64,000 nucleotides of DNA, from the NCBI GenBank assembly GCA_902702965.1, contig CACRXP010000647.1:190994-254993 (forward strand). Direction: 5' to 3'. Shown here piece after piece: positions 21,800 through 34,083 of this stretch. The notes beneath the pieces were generated by a model that saw only the letters and a program-made list of their open reading frames with translations, was not told the origin of the DNA and made no database searches. Source of the DNA: Spirometra erinaceieuropaei. Its lineage: Eukaryota > Platyhelminthes > Cestoda > Diphyllobothriidea > Diphyllobothriidae. Numbering within the stretch: the stretch's first letter is position 1; every line of letters begins with the position of its first letter. The position numbers were made by a program, and so were the translations under genes.

Positions 21800-24700
21800 C
21801 ACATAGGGTTCGTGACCTATCAGACGCTGATATGGAAAACGGGAGAAATACATGTTCTAGTAGCGGCAAGCACGATCTTCATGCTAAAAACAGGTCAACC
21901 ATCTTCCCTGGCCGTCGGCACGTAGGGGCTACTGTCATTTGTTTCTAGGGATTTGTAACGTTAGGTGAAAAACTTACCCACTAAAGTACGGTAAAGACAC
22001 GCAGTCTTATCAGCTTTTAGGGCGGCCTGTGGTTACGCAGAAAAAATAAATCAAAGTCCACACTTCTTGCCTTGTTGACTATGTTCTACGCGTTTCGATT
22101 TGATCGACACGTTGCCGCCTCTGCCACAAAGCCGGAAGGTTGGAGTCTACATAGGCGCTGCCCTGCTTTTGCTCTTCGAATGGGACACACAAGATTACTC
22201 TCTCGCTCTTGGAATTTTCCTCTAACCTTGTCCGAAACACTTAGCATACGTCCTTTATACTATGTGAAAACTTTCTTCGGCAAAGACTAGAGCACGGCCA
22301 TGGAAACGGAGAAGTTCCAGACATACCCCGACAACAGTTTGCAAGCCTGGTTTCGACTGCGCCAGATAAGTAATGCATGTAAATTCAACCCGTCGAATAC
22401 CTTGCTCACCTAACGCTGCACTTTGTATCTGAGACTAATCCCGGGCGTTGCTCATGAGCCGCTGATGTTTCTGTTCATCTACTGCCAGATCCCATCCGGC
22501 AATCTGTGTTGGCACTAACTAAGTCTTGCGTGGTAGAAGCATACTCCCTAGTGTGCCCTAAAATTTAACTGCCATCCGCAAACATGGGCGAGTTTCTGGA
22601 AATCGCCTCAGGCAGATCACTGAACACTGACTCTTAGCGAATGCTTTCATGAGTTGCCAGCTCAGACAATTCGGTCTCCTGTGCGCATGAAAACTCACCA
22701 TCCCCTTAATTGCGTTTTCAACTCAGGTATTAACGTAAGGTCCTTTTTACAATCGGTCAACTATGTCGAAGACCTTGTTTATATCTAAAAAGATTGTCCT
22801 GACATCTTGCGTAACCGCCCAGTCAGCAGTTCAAGACTACTGCTGTGGAGATGAGGATGGCGAAATAAACTTTTCCCTTAAGGAGATCATTCCTACCGGA
22901 ATTGACAGATACATGCTCCCCTAAAAAAATAACCTAAAAGCTTCCGGTGTATTTTCCCCTCGATTTTTCACTCCCTATCAGTGAGATTGATCTGACGGTA
23001 ATCTTCAACCGTCTACTGGGACTCTGGTGGATAGGCAGCTGACTAGGTTTTGCCTCTAGCCATCTGCAGCGTTAGTTATTTTAGGGTTAACATCTCTCAG
23101 GCCACATGTTGGACGGTTATGGTACGACCACGAACCTTTCAAAGGACTGTGTGCAGAGAGTCTGGTCTATGCTTACCATTCGGTAAGTGATGAAGTAGTC
23201 ATCTTATCACTTTCACCGTAGATGTCGTTAATCTTTTGGATACCAGTTATGCACTGGCGGTCGTTCTCGTGTCTACAGACGTAACCAAAGTACCTTTTTC
23301 ATTTATTTCTTGTTCCACATTTTGCTGTATTTACAAAAATTTCATAATGTCTCAGGCTCTGGATAAATCTGCCACAGGTGGCTACTCTTGGCAGTGTGAC
23401 GTTGAAGTCTACACCTAATCCATGAGCAAGTACCCGTAGACTTTTGTGGGTACATAAATGCTAGCGGTAACCAAGTTCATTTTGGTGAGAACCCCGGCAG
23501 CACCTACATCAGATTCTTGTCCTGAGGCTAAAAATGATCGGCGTAGTTGGGAAGGTATAGTCCCTAGGTCCTCCATGGGGAAGGGTAAATAGATTGGAAC
23601 GCGCTTGTTAAACATGAGCGGCCTGTGGAAGGAGTTTTTGTAATAACGGGTACGGTCGCGTTATCGTGTCTGCTCGGTGGGGATCTGCCGCACTAGCTAC
23701 TGTTTCCTTGCCAACTCGTATAAACACCCAATCAAGATTGAATGGGATCTGGCTCGCGCGAACACATGTGGGAAAGTTAAGGACCCGATTCACTAAACCT
23801 GATTGCAAAAACGACAAGTAGGTTTGCCTCAGAGGAATTGTCATCACCACCTCCGGTTGAAGCTTCTAGGTCGACCAAAAGAGCATTGAAGTCCCCATTT
23901 ATCTTTCAAAACCCACTAGACCCCTCTTAGAAGCCCGCTATTCTACTTTTAAATCCTAAGACAAATTCAAATGCTAGTCCTCACACCAAGGTGACTCGGA
24001 GCATGTGCAGCTTGAACTTAGTTTATTACATACTGCCAAGGAATTGAACTGTATTGTGATTTGGCGATCGAAAGTCATTGCTCTTTTGGCTTTTTACTCA
24101 CCATCGATATCAGTGTCGACGCAGTCTTTGACGCAACGAACTAGGGCATTAAAACACTCCTAGGAAACGTGCTTTTTTCATCCCGGCAAGTTCGATTTGC
24201 ACAACTACCAGGACCGATTACCGCCTTTGAAATAATTCGTCGGAGTACAATGGTCGATAACTCGAAGGTTCCACAATCAGTAAGCAGGGACGACAGTTAG
24301 ATAGACAAGCTTTACTGAGGCGAGAGAGTGTACACGCAGCTCAACAAGCTGTTTTAGCGGGCGTTCTCACCAGGCAAGTGTCAGTCATCGAGACGTGTTG
24401 CCCCAACTGCGTGCATGCTCCTGGGCATCGCCTGCCCGCAGCCAATCAGCGAAGGATACAGCGCCGATTGGCCTTGAAGTCTCGCCGCACTGCTGTCAAG
24501 TTTAGCGCGGCTCAAGCAAACGATTGGCAGGGAGAGCAGAATGGGATGAGAAGCGGCGTGAGTAAACGGCCCCGCTGGTGACCACGGGGACGGACAGCCG
24601 CGAGTTTCCTACGCAGCACTTTTTTAAAAATATAAAAGTCACGAGGCACGAGATAAGATGAATAGACTCGTACTCGAATTAGCCTATTTCAAAATCAGTC

Positions 24701-25029
24701 AGGGAATTTTTTCCCGAGTTCCGTCCTGTATGTAGGTGCGACATCATGGATCAGGAACCCGTCAAGCAGTCCTGTTTATGAACGTCCCACAGCACAGTCA
24801 GACAGAGCTTTCGGCAGGGGCAATTCACTTTGTCAAACGGACGTCATGGCCTGATTCTCTTCCGGGCGCCCACCAAGATATCTTGTTTTAGAGAACAAAA
24901 AACTGCTACCATAACTTCTCCAGTCAGTTTTGACGCTCGAGTCTCTTCGGTGGAAGACCTGCAACCTCTAACCATCCCGTGCCCTGGGATTTTAATAGGG
25001 GACTGTACACGTATAATTGCAACTTATCA
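21800..25029. other. No supported gene
   Basis: Scattered frames of 60-80 codons are present, with no domain or splice structure. The segment 24378-24600 is GC-rich with two opposed CCAAT-type motifs (CCAATCAGCG and GATTGG). A similar CCAATCAGCG...GGATAC stretch at about 32785 suggests a dispersed repeat rather than a promoter. Confidence 0.4.
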
Positions 25030-27565
25030 TCAATGGTGAGTTGGAGAACGTAACGTCATTGCCCTCATATAAGTTCCAGAAGAATTTTCGGGCAAAATCA
25101 ACGCTGCGTCGTCTATCACGTTCGGACAGGTCACGCGGGGAACGCATCGACCATCCTCCTTACCCAAACCAAGGGGACTGTGTTTGATTCTTGAAGATCT
25201 GGGCACTAAAGCCGAGTGGCGGTCGGTAGTTTTCAGGTCATTTGTCTCTGCCGTCTCGACGGCGGTAACGTTTGGCTCATCAGTCTTGAGACACATACCT
25301 CTGGCGCGACGTCCAAATGTCCGATTCTAAAGTCCAAAAACCAGTGCACCGCAGTCCTCCGACCCGGAGCTTGATGGTCGATAATGTTCTTCAACTTTTC
25401 GGGGCCTCTGGAAATAGTCCCGTTTGGTCAAACGAAGGTCGGACACGGGAATGCGGACTCCCCCTCCCCATATTACAGATTGATCTCGCCAAACTCCAGC
25501 GGGTATCTATTTCCGTGTCTCAACCTTAGTCCTAACTTTAACTTCCATAACCATGGCTCTGCCACCAACTTCCATAACCCTAACTCTACTTGCCCCAGCC
25601 CTAACACTAATCTTGATTCGGATCCTGACACCTGGAATTTGGGGCGTGACCCCCGCACGACGGTGGTCCATATTCCCGTGCCGTACCCAAACAACTCAAC
25701 AACAGGTCAACCACCTCGAAGATCGCACGCTAACTCGACTCGCTGACAAGGGGAATTTTTTTTCTAGTCCCCATTTGAAAGAAAGCAGACAAGTCTTAAA
25801 ACTCCAACTGAAATATCAGCTGCAGAACAAACACGTCGAAGTTCGTGCAGAATATTAAAAAAGTCGCGGAACTTCCATAGCACCTTACATATTGCCGAAA
25901 TTATTTGATTTTAACTTTATTTCTCTGAGAATTCAACTGTCAACTTCTTTGCAATAGTCTAAAAACACAAAGAGTAAGTTCATTGCACTTACCTTTGCCA
26001 CAACAGTCTCCTACCGCCACTGTACACTGTAACTGCCAGAATTTAATCACTTTCACACCGTTAAAAAGTAATTTAATAATTTGTGAAAATCCTCTTTACC
26101 CCATATGTTGATGGTACCTCTCTACTTTACTGAAATATAGTTGGTGTAGCATATTCCTCGATGTGAGTCCCAGGGAGGGCTACTTCTGCCCCTACTGGCA
26201 TCGTAATTTGGTCAGAGCAGTTCGACATTACTTGTTAGTCACAAAACCATAAAGGTGTGGATATTACCCCCCACTTCGGTATGTGCCCAATGATTAGTCA
26301 AAACTGTGACTGTCTACAAAAGACCAGGTTTGAGTCCCACGGACAGTGAAAATGTCTTATTGCCCCTTGAGAAAACCAAAAATCTTCGGCGCTCTAAGAA
26401 CCCTGCATTCTGCGGTCTACACGGAATTTTGTTGTCAGACCAAACACTGTTTCCGCAGGCTGTATTGGCGTTTAGTAAGTCCAGCCATCTCGGACAGACC
26501 ATGGTCCATCGGACGTCGGGAAATTTGACAAAGCTTTGCTTACCCGAACAGTGGTTACGATGACTTTGCTGTAGTACTCAGATTCAAAGGCGTATGTCAT
26601 CATCTGCTCCCCTCCCTGTACACTAAATCGGGGTTCAACGATATTTCCGTAGGGCCGTGGAACATTATTTGATCGTGGTCGGCTTTCCCCAAATCGTAAT
26701 ATCACAACATTTATTGACCTCTCGTGGCCAATCGATCTGTCAGATTGGTGTCCGGTCACGTCTGATATGTGACCGCATAATCGTCACACCCAATGACTTG
26801 CTTCCTTAGAAGATAGCGTTTTTTTGAACACCCTACTCTGCTATTTTAGGCACGTCGGGTAATCCCCAGCCAGGTTAACAAACAGATCCCGCGCTTGTTT
26901 CTTTTTAATTTCCTCAGAAAAATCCGTTTGAACTAAGGTCTGTAGGCGCAGAACGAAATTTGCTACGAATACTTGAGCCGAGCTCTATCAGCCGAGACCC
27001 TGTCTTCTCGGTCTGCAAGAAATTTAGCCACAGATTCACAAGTTTCAAAATTTGGCCCCACATAGTTAAGGGAAGCCTCTCACTATAAGGGGTCCGTAAG
27101 GTTTCTTTATGTAGTTGAGTCGATCTAGTTTCACTAAGCAGGAGTGTTTTGTGTCCCTGGTCTTTTGAGGAATATCATGTTTGACAGGCATTGCCAGTAA
27201 CAACTTCCCTAGCTGCTTCGACAAAAATTGGTTTTGACTACTTTGCGTTAGACATATGCAGTTATATAGCATCTGCTTGAAGCAACGGCCAAAGTATTCT
27301 AAATCCAATCCTGCTGCGAATCGGCAAATGGTAAAAAAGGCTCACTATTTATTTGCTCTCTAAGTTGATCTGGGGAGGATTCCCCATAACTGAATAAAAA
27401 GAAAACCAACTGTGGCTTCCTGGTGTTTTGACGCACAACATCAAATATGATACTGTCCGTAAGCTCGTTTACCGGATCCAGATAGGAATAGGAATACACC
27501 CACTTCCTAAGTTTTGCCCTAATTCGGGATGTGTTACGTCTCTTTAGGCGTTGGAAAATACGCAC
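25030..27565 (-). pseudogene. Block of unrecognised decayed ORFs (left arm)
   Basis: Three minus-strand frames lie in order: 27299-27565 continuing in shifted frame to 27066, then 26472-26759, then 25030-25296. They include strings such as LVFFLFSYGESSPDQLR, QLGKLLLAMPV and RSSRIKH. The right arm repeats the series on the plus strand (38256-40703), where the first two frames are longer (123 and 121 codons). Frame breaks differ between the arms, which suggests a decayed element or pseudogene. I do not recognise the family. Confidence 0.35.
25553..25625 (+). repeat. Degenerate CCCTAA-like tract
   Basis: CATAACCCTAACTC and CAGCCCTAACACTAATC lie within 60 bp. The right arm has TAGGGTTAGGGTTA at 40145-40158, two consecutive TTAGGG units. 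It is short and degenerate, so it is only loosely telomere-like. Confidence 0.3.
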
Positions 27566-28450
27566 CCCCCAAACACTTTCTTTACATGATGTTCAAGCCT
27601 CGAGCTCCCGGAACGCGAGTTTAGTCTACTGAGATAAGGGAGGCGTACGAAATTAAGCGACCAATCACAGAGCTGTTTGCATCGCGTCTTTTTTGTATTG
27701 ATCCTGAAGGAGGCCAAACAAATCGATATAGCCTGTCCTCGTGCCCAGCCGGTTCAATTTTATCAGGCGAAAATCCAGCCAGTAGATTTATCGATCGATT
27801 CACGTGCGAATTCTCACGTTTCCATTAACGCTCGCAAGACATGGCCCATTGTTCATCGTTTTCGTAGTTGCTGATGACGCGAGACCAAAATGCACAGATT
27901 AGAAACCATTAATGCGGGGCACGAGATGCCTTTGTCTTTAAAGGAAAAATCCTCATTTGTAAACATTCTTCTAAGTCAAGAACGTTCAAACTGACTTTTA
28001 CGGCCTTTGATAAATGAAGAGGTAACAGTTTTCGAAGAATAAAAGGGAATCTCCGTAGTAAACAGAGTACAGTTAAGTGGGAGTTAGTAAATTTTAAAAA
28101 TCACACAGGGCAACCTTTAGGTTGACTTCTTACATAGTGGAGTTAACGGTCTCTGGTAGCCAGTGAAAGGCTTCATAAGTATTAACCAGTTTGTCTGGAG
28201 GGACGTCGAGAGTTAAACAATAGGCAATAGCAAAAAGGCAATACTCCCACCTCATTCAACATTACTGATTATCTGATACAACAGGAGAATCATAACTTAC
28301 TGCTTAATTTTACACTTAATTGAGACTTGATGGAAGTTCTAGTTTTACAGCGACTTTTTGGATTCCTTTTGACTCTCTAGCACAGCTTGTTGATTTTGAG
28401 TTTCAGTAATATAGGCAGACGTGAATTTCTAACTTCAGTTCTTACTTCAG
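27566..28450. other. Inner end of spacer, upstream of homeobox exon
   Basis: This is single-copy sequence from just inside the left arm to the first homeobox exon. I see no exon. The last 20 bases are a pyrimidine-rich acceptor for the next feature. Confidence 0.4.
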
Positions 28451-29342
28451 GAACGATACCGCTTGCGTCCTCAGACCCAAATCCGAAGAGGGCCCGCCGC
28501 ACAAAGTCTACCCGCACTCCTCCTCATTGATTTCCTATCACAGTTATACCGGCGGTAGTGCCTCCTTCTTCGACTCCGCCTTTGAGGACTCTGGCGGACG
28601 AAGTGCCGTCGACAGTGAAACAGAGGCTGCCACTAGCAAACTTCTTGCTGACTCAGCCGAGGCGGGATTCTTCAGTGATTACTCACAGCAGAACATTGCC
28701 CCTGCGGTGGCGGCCGCTGACCACGTCGACCTGCAACCCAAACCGGTGACTCCCAGACTGAGACTACCAAATCCCTCCTTGTTGAACAGGGCTGTCAGGC
28801 AACCGTCCGCACAACTGCCTCTGAACGAGTTACAGGTGACGGGAGCAGCCTACTACCCCAGTTTCACCGAAATGGGTGCCGGCAGCAGCGGTAGTGGTGT
28901 TGGTGCACCTCAAGCCTTCCTACCATCAGGGGGCTACCCCAGTGCCTCCTTCCAACAGCAGCCCCTCGGAGGAGGAGGTACCAGTGGGTTCAGCCTGCCT
29001 GTCGCCTCGTCAAGTTTCGTGGTGGCTGCACCCCCCTCCACCGCTGAATCACTAATGCTGATGCATCCAATGTCTGCTTTTTCGGAAGCCTCGACCGCTC
29101 TGCGTCTCAGAGAGGGCAGCCCGCAGACCTCGAAACTTCTGCCTATTGACAGCTGCTTGGCATTGACGTCGACCCCCATCCAGCCGTCAAGGTCATCAAA
29201 GCTGCGCAGGTCGGCCAAGCCGCTGAACCCCCTTGCCGTGCAGATAATGGAGGGGTGGTACACAGCACACCAAGACTACCCTTATCCCAGTCAGAACGAC
29301 AAACAGCTGTTGGCGAGGGCTGGCGAGATTTCCACTCAGCAA
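28451..29342 (+). CDS. TALE-class homeodomain protein, penultimate exon
   Basis: The exon starts after TTCTTACTTCAG, and its first base completes a codon. It is open for 297 codons and clearly more GC-rich than the flanks. The first 250 or so residues are low-complexity Ser/Gly/Ala/Pro-rich sequence typical of transcription-factor linkers. The last 47 residues (from 29202) are the first part of a homeodomain: LRR basic arm, helix 1 AVQIMEGWY, the three-residue TALE loop with PYP, helix 2 KQLLARAG, and ISTQQ leading into helix 3. It stops where helix 3 should continue, and exon 36028-36219 supplies the rest in phase. The donor CAA|GTGCGC is weak. The frame stays open to 29510, so intron retention would give a truncated homeodomain. 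Similarity in helix 1 leans to TGIF-type TALE proteins, but the subfamily is uncertain. Upstream exons with the start Met were not found. Confidence 0.8.
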
Positions 29343-29699
29343 GTGCGCTTCACCTTCTCCTCACTTATGTTCCTTTCATCTTGTAATGTGCCCTTGGTGA
29401 GAATTCCGACTGGGTCGCATTGGAGTGATTCGGGGGGAGGGCGTTTTGACCCGTTAGTCGGATGCTGGCCGTTGAGTTGTTCTTCTGGCTTCTTCATGAA
29501 CGCCATTTAGGACGTCGTTGTTGGCAGCTTTTACGAGCCCCAAAGTCGATCCTACCCTTTTTTCCAGTAGGCATCATTTGTTTCAGGGGAATTATGCATA
29601 TTTTTTAAGCAACCGCTAGTAAACTGAAGCCGTAAGTAGATAGTAAAGATGACGTGATTCACCCTCACTGACCAACTGACGATTCGACCGTCGATTCCG

Positions 29700-29890
29700 A
29701 CTATGTCCACTGTGTGCCCCACAGCAGGATGGGGGCAGGGACGGTGACTAGCACGTGAATTAGTTTAAAATGGTAACAGCAGCATTTATCGCACTCTCTT
29801 GCCTCATCCTCTGAGCCAGGCGTCATGACGAAATCAACAGGACGGAGGAATCGGGCGCAGGTGGCTGACGCGGCGTGAGACAGCACATGG
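29700..29890 (-). repeat. SINE-like repeat S1 (spacer copy 1)
   Basis: On the minus strand it has GAGAGTGCGATAAATGCTGC, AAACTAATTCACGTG and GTGGGGCACACAGTGG in family order. It lies in the homeobox intron. Confidence 0.5.
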
Positions 29891-32148
29891 GCGTGCCACC
29901 ACACCCCATGTGTAGCATTTGTTATGGGTGCGCATCCCCAATAACGCCCGGTGTACCCTGGTCTGACCCCCGCGTTGGTACACCACAGCTGTCGTGTGGC
30001 CTGTTTTAGGAGCAGAAGCACTAGACGAGTTACGGTGGGTTAACTTCATCGTTCTACGCACCAGTTGCTTTCGCTCCCGCCCCACTCAATGGATTCTCAT
30101 GTTGACCAGAGGGTGTGTCCTACGTTTTTGTAGGTTGAAAAAGTGAATAATTTAAAAAAACTTTACCTCCACCTAGCATTTATAAAGTGAGAGAATGGCA
30201 GAACCTAGAGTTTCGCAGGTAACCTTCGAAGTGTGTTTTGCAGGGAATATTTTCTCTTTTCGCCGTCTGTGTGCAAACTGCACTTTTTCATAGAGCAAGG
30301 TTTATTCCAACGCTGAGTATGAAAAGCAGACAGTCTCTCTGTTTCGTTAAGTAACAGGCTCACACTTAAGTCTCCTAGGCAGGCAAAATAAGAAAAATTA
30401 ATAAACGCATAAAATTTTGCCAAGTAAAGACGGGCCGTGTCTACGTTCTAACTGTGCGGTGGATTCCCCGGTCTCCGTTAGTGAACGGCCCGAAAAAACC
30501 ATCTCAGTGTTCGCGTCTTGCTCCTCGACTATGATGCTGCAGAATCATACTTTCCCTGTGATCGGTTGAATGCACAGTCAGATGGGACTAACTGTTCCAT
30601 GACATCTAAAAAAACAATCTGTAACTTGCCCTTTGATATTTTATTTGTTGAAACAACCCAGGATGTTTCGCCTAGTGCTAAGTATGAATAGTAATACAGG
30701 CAAATTTTGGTTTCTTCACTGAATATTCAGTGAACTCGGGAGGATGCCGTCGGGACAGAACGTGTTAGGCCCCAGTCCATTTGTTTTAAGTAAAAAAGTG
30801 GAATTGACAATTAAAATTACTTTGTGCAATCGCCCTAAAATACCCAGACCATAATCGTAGATATTGACCTCAGGACAGAGCTCGGACCTCAGCCCTACTA
30901 CTTCCTTACAAAGAAGGTGTCGTTCCAACCGTGAGCTTCATTCATCATTTTAGCGAACGTTTAACTCTAGTCGCCATCTTTAACTTATTTCCAAACTTAC
31001 TTTAGCAAATCTAAGAAGACTTATTCCACTCAAAGTGAATAGGCCGACTGATATTCACCATCCCTTGACTCTAACCGTGTTTGAACCAGAATGTGACGCA
31101 GCAATAACATTAGTCTTAAATTTCGATCTTAACAGCGAGCGGAATAACAGAACTCAAAACACGCTTTAGGGAGTTGGACGAGGGGATTCTAGCCAAACTT
31201 GATCCTGTCAGAGTCCGTACACAACTATGTAGCCTACATAACAGCAAATCTACTGGTATTGTGTATGTTACGGACATTTGTTTTATCATAATTTAGCACC
31301 GGCATTCACTAAAAACCCAAAGCTGGCTTTTGCTAATGCATGACTCAACTGCGGGGGGATTATGATCATCAGTCGGTTCGCAGCCTTTCCTGTAAGGCAT
31401 TATTCGCAGAAAAACATGTGAAACTACTATTTCGCATGCAATCAGAATTGGCTTTAAGCAAGTCCGTGATGAAAATCTTCTAATAATCGTGCGCAAGAAA
31501 ATGGCTACTGTCAGATACTCTTTCTCGACACATATCTCGACAATCCTGGCATGTGGATCATAAGGCATGCCATTCGTAATACCCAGTCAGGGGTGATCGT
31601 AAACTGACCATAGATACGCTATGCTGCCGCAGTGGTCAGTGGTCTTGATTTCAACATTTAACGAACTACATTGATCCCTCCTCGATCTGGGATGCGGCGT
31701 TCCAGAACCCTCCTCCCGTGAAAAGTGAAAATAAACGAATAAAAACCATTCGCCTCCGTGGTCACTTTTTTGTATTTTAAGTCTCTACTAACCCACCCAC
31801 ATCCATATAAACATTTCTCACACAGTTATACAGCATAAGCCCTTTATAATCTCCTAGAAATTAGGTAAGATTCGCTGAAATTATGTGTGTAAACACACTG
31901 TCTATATAGGACTCACAAGTATACGTATGGTATATCATTGAGGATTTGTCCCCTAAAACGGGCCGCATAATAGATGAACTGGACTACCACGGGTGCTACA
32001 TCGGATTCTGGCCGCCGTTATGGGAATGCACACACATAGCAAATTCCAACATTCGGGGTGTATTGGCAAACCCAGTTGCAGGCTCATGCCGTACCAGTGG
32101 GGATCTCTACCGCCCTCCCTCCCCCATTTTTGCTATTGTTGAACATCT
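29891..32148. other. Intron sequence, nothing recognised
   Basis: Frames here are short and show no domain or splice-bounded coding segment. Base composition is ordinary for the window. Confidence 0.4.
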
Positions 32149-32395
32149 TGGTCGAGTGTTCTTGTGATTCAGGGGCTGCGGCGGTACGCCTGCTGGCGGC
32201 TCCGGTCGTGCTAGCCACTTGCGTCTTCCCTCCACCTCCGGTCTTCTTGACTGTGTCTTGACATCGGACCCAGGTGGGGAGTGGAAAAGAGTGCAGTAGA
32301 TGCTGCGAAGGTCTACGTTCACTACACAGTAATTCACGGGGAATTCGCCGTCCCTGCTCTCACCCTGCTGTGGAGCACACGGAAGGGGGGGGGGC
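32149..32395 (+). repeat. SINE-like repeat S1 (spacer copy 2)
   Basis: It begins GGTCGAGTGTTCTTGTG and runs through GGGGCTGCGGCGG, a TTGACTGTGTCTTGACA block, AGAGTGCAGTAGATGCTGCG and GTGGAGCACAC. It is colinear with the right-arm copy at 63405-63690. Confidence 0.6.
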
Positions 32396-33884
32396 ATCGT
32401 CGAAATCGACGGCCTGACTGTCATGTCATCAAGTTGTTTTACTTGATAAGTGAAAAACAGTCTTGGGACCTTGTAATAATACATGTTCTAACAAAAATAG
32501 TTTTATATTTACCGTAATATACAAAGTGACCTCATTTTACTTACTTACTCAGTTATACTAGATGTGTTGTGATTATTCTGTTGATATGAGTATCATAGTT
32601 CTAAAATAAGAACACTGCAATCACGCATTATTTGCATTCTGGTAAGGTTTACATTTTCAGCTGATTTCGGCTGACGACATGGCCAATTGTTGCCAGTTGT
32701 TGTTGACATTAGAGGGAATAGGTCGTTTTGGAGGCATAATGATGGGCTTCACTATGCACAAAATGCCGCTCTCCTTCGCTGAGCCAATCAGCGCCCAGGA
32801 TACTTAACCGTGTGCTCTGATTGAGTAGGTTCTTAGACATCCGCTGATGGCATCCCGTCTATGAAATCAACTGGGCAAACCAACTGAGGAGGACGCACCG
32901 GAAATAGAATGGCCATCGTCCGCCGAAGTCTGCGATGTGTACTTAGGTACGCTTGCATATAAAATCCGCGATAGAGTGAGGCCGCAAAAGTTAAAACGCA
33001 ATATAGCGAGGGATTAATGTAATTCTGATAGGGGGTCGATAGGACCTGTCGGGTTTGCCCCTGTCAAGGCCAACACAATAAAACAAATCGAGGGGAAGAT
33101 TTACCTACGTAGCCTCGAGTACTAATTGGCTTTTCTCTCCACTAGACCGAGCTCGCTTGGGCATTTCACCGTTTTCGTCCCACGTATTTATTGGTTCAGT
33201 TATGAACCAGATATTCTTGTCTGCATTCAGACTTCTCTATTATAATTCATTTTAAACTTTTGTCAAATTAACTGAAAGAAGTGCGGAAATGTTAATACTT
33301 TCGGACATTCATGCGAATTCTCATTTAAAATCATAATAAGAAACAATCGGCATGAGCATTTGCCTTAAATGATATTGATTTTCCACGTCAGTGACTGCTT
33401 TCAATTCTATGCCGTCTTTTGGTCTTTTTAAGCCTCTTATCTAGCAAGTCAGAAAAAAAGAAAACTGAGACCATTTTTCCCAATACACTCACCTGCTATC
33501 CTTAAAGCACTAATATAGTTCATGTTAGCAGTGTCCGTGTACATAGGAGCCTTAATGAGCTAAACGATTATTGAAACCTCTATCAACGTTGTGATTTCAG
33601 TCTACCTGACAAGATCATTTGAACAACATTAGCGTTGTCGGATTTTTTTCGAAAAGCTGCTGTACACAGTTTCCATAACGTAAAGCAATAATTCGAATTT
33701 GCATTCAAAGATTGACGATTTTAAACTATCACGTCTTTGCTAGGGTGTTCCAGATAGCTCTATAGGTCAAGCGAGGGTCAGCATATCATTTCCTTAATTA
33801 TTAAATTCATCTAGAATAGCGATTACTTTTACCTTGAGTGCACGCAGGGGCTATAGTTAACAGTTAGACGCCCACACAGTGCCT
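32396..33884. other. Intron sequence, nothing recognised
   Basis: No exon was found. A CCAATCAGCGCCCAGGATAC stretch near 32785 resembles 24440-24470 and may be another dispersed repeat. Confidence 0.35.
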
Positions 33885-34045
33885 AACAGAGTGGGCGCAA
33901 GACCGGTGAATCGCGAATTAGTTTGCAGTGAGGTAGACTTTCGAAGCATCTGTCGCACTCACCCTCTGATCTCTTACCTTGTGCCGATGACAGAACAGTG
34001 TCAGGACGACTGGAAGGGGCGCTGACGGAGTGGTTGATGAAAGTG
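33885..34045 (-). repeat. SINE-like repeat S1 (spacer copy 3)
   Basis: GAATTAGTTTGCAGTGAGG, GAAGCATCTGTCGCACTC and a CAGTGTCAGGACGAC block match the family in minus orientation. It lies immediately next to the foldback element at 34084. Confidence 0.5.
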
Positions 34046-34083
34046 ATCAGCTCATCTGCGTGTGTCATTGTTAAAACATACTG

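Larger units (their letters stand above)
1..27475. repeat. Left arm of giant inverted repeat
   Basis: This arm is the reverse complement of 38256-64000 along its whole length. Anchor pairs read directly include 27430-27475 with 38256-38301, 25030-25296 with 40437-40703, 16468-16662 with 49198-49392, 12039-12374 with 53468-53803, 2913-3098 with 62128-62313, and 1179-1317 with 63893 onward. Hand comparison gives about 97 % identity in exons and lower identity in non-coding stretches. Offsets between paired positions change in steps, which marks indels. The outer end runs off the window, so the true arm length is at least 27 kb. Confidence 0.95.

Noticed and set aside
24437..24475. Opposed CCAAT boxes as a promoter
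   Set aside because: A similar CCAATCAGCG stretch recurs near 32785 and there is no gene downstream. It is more likely part of a dispersed repeat.
25384..25858. Overlapping frames of 101-120 codons in both arms, both strands
   Set aside because: Asn/Pro/Thr-rich translation of a CCCTAA-like tract. Low stop density explains the frames, and they overlap in several frames at once.
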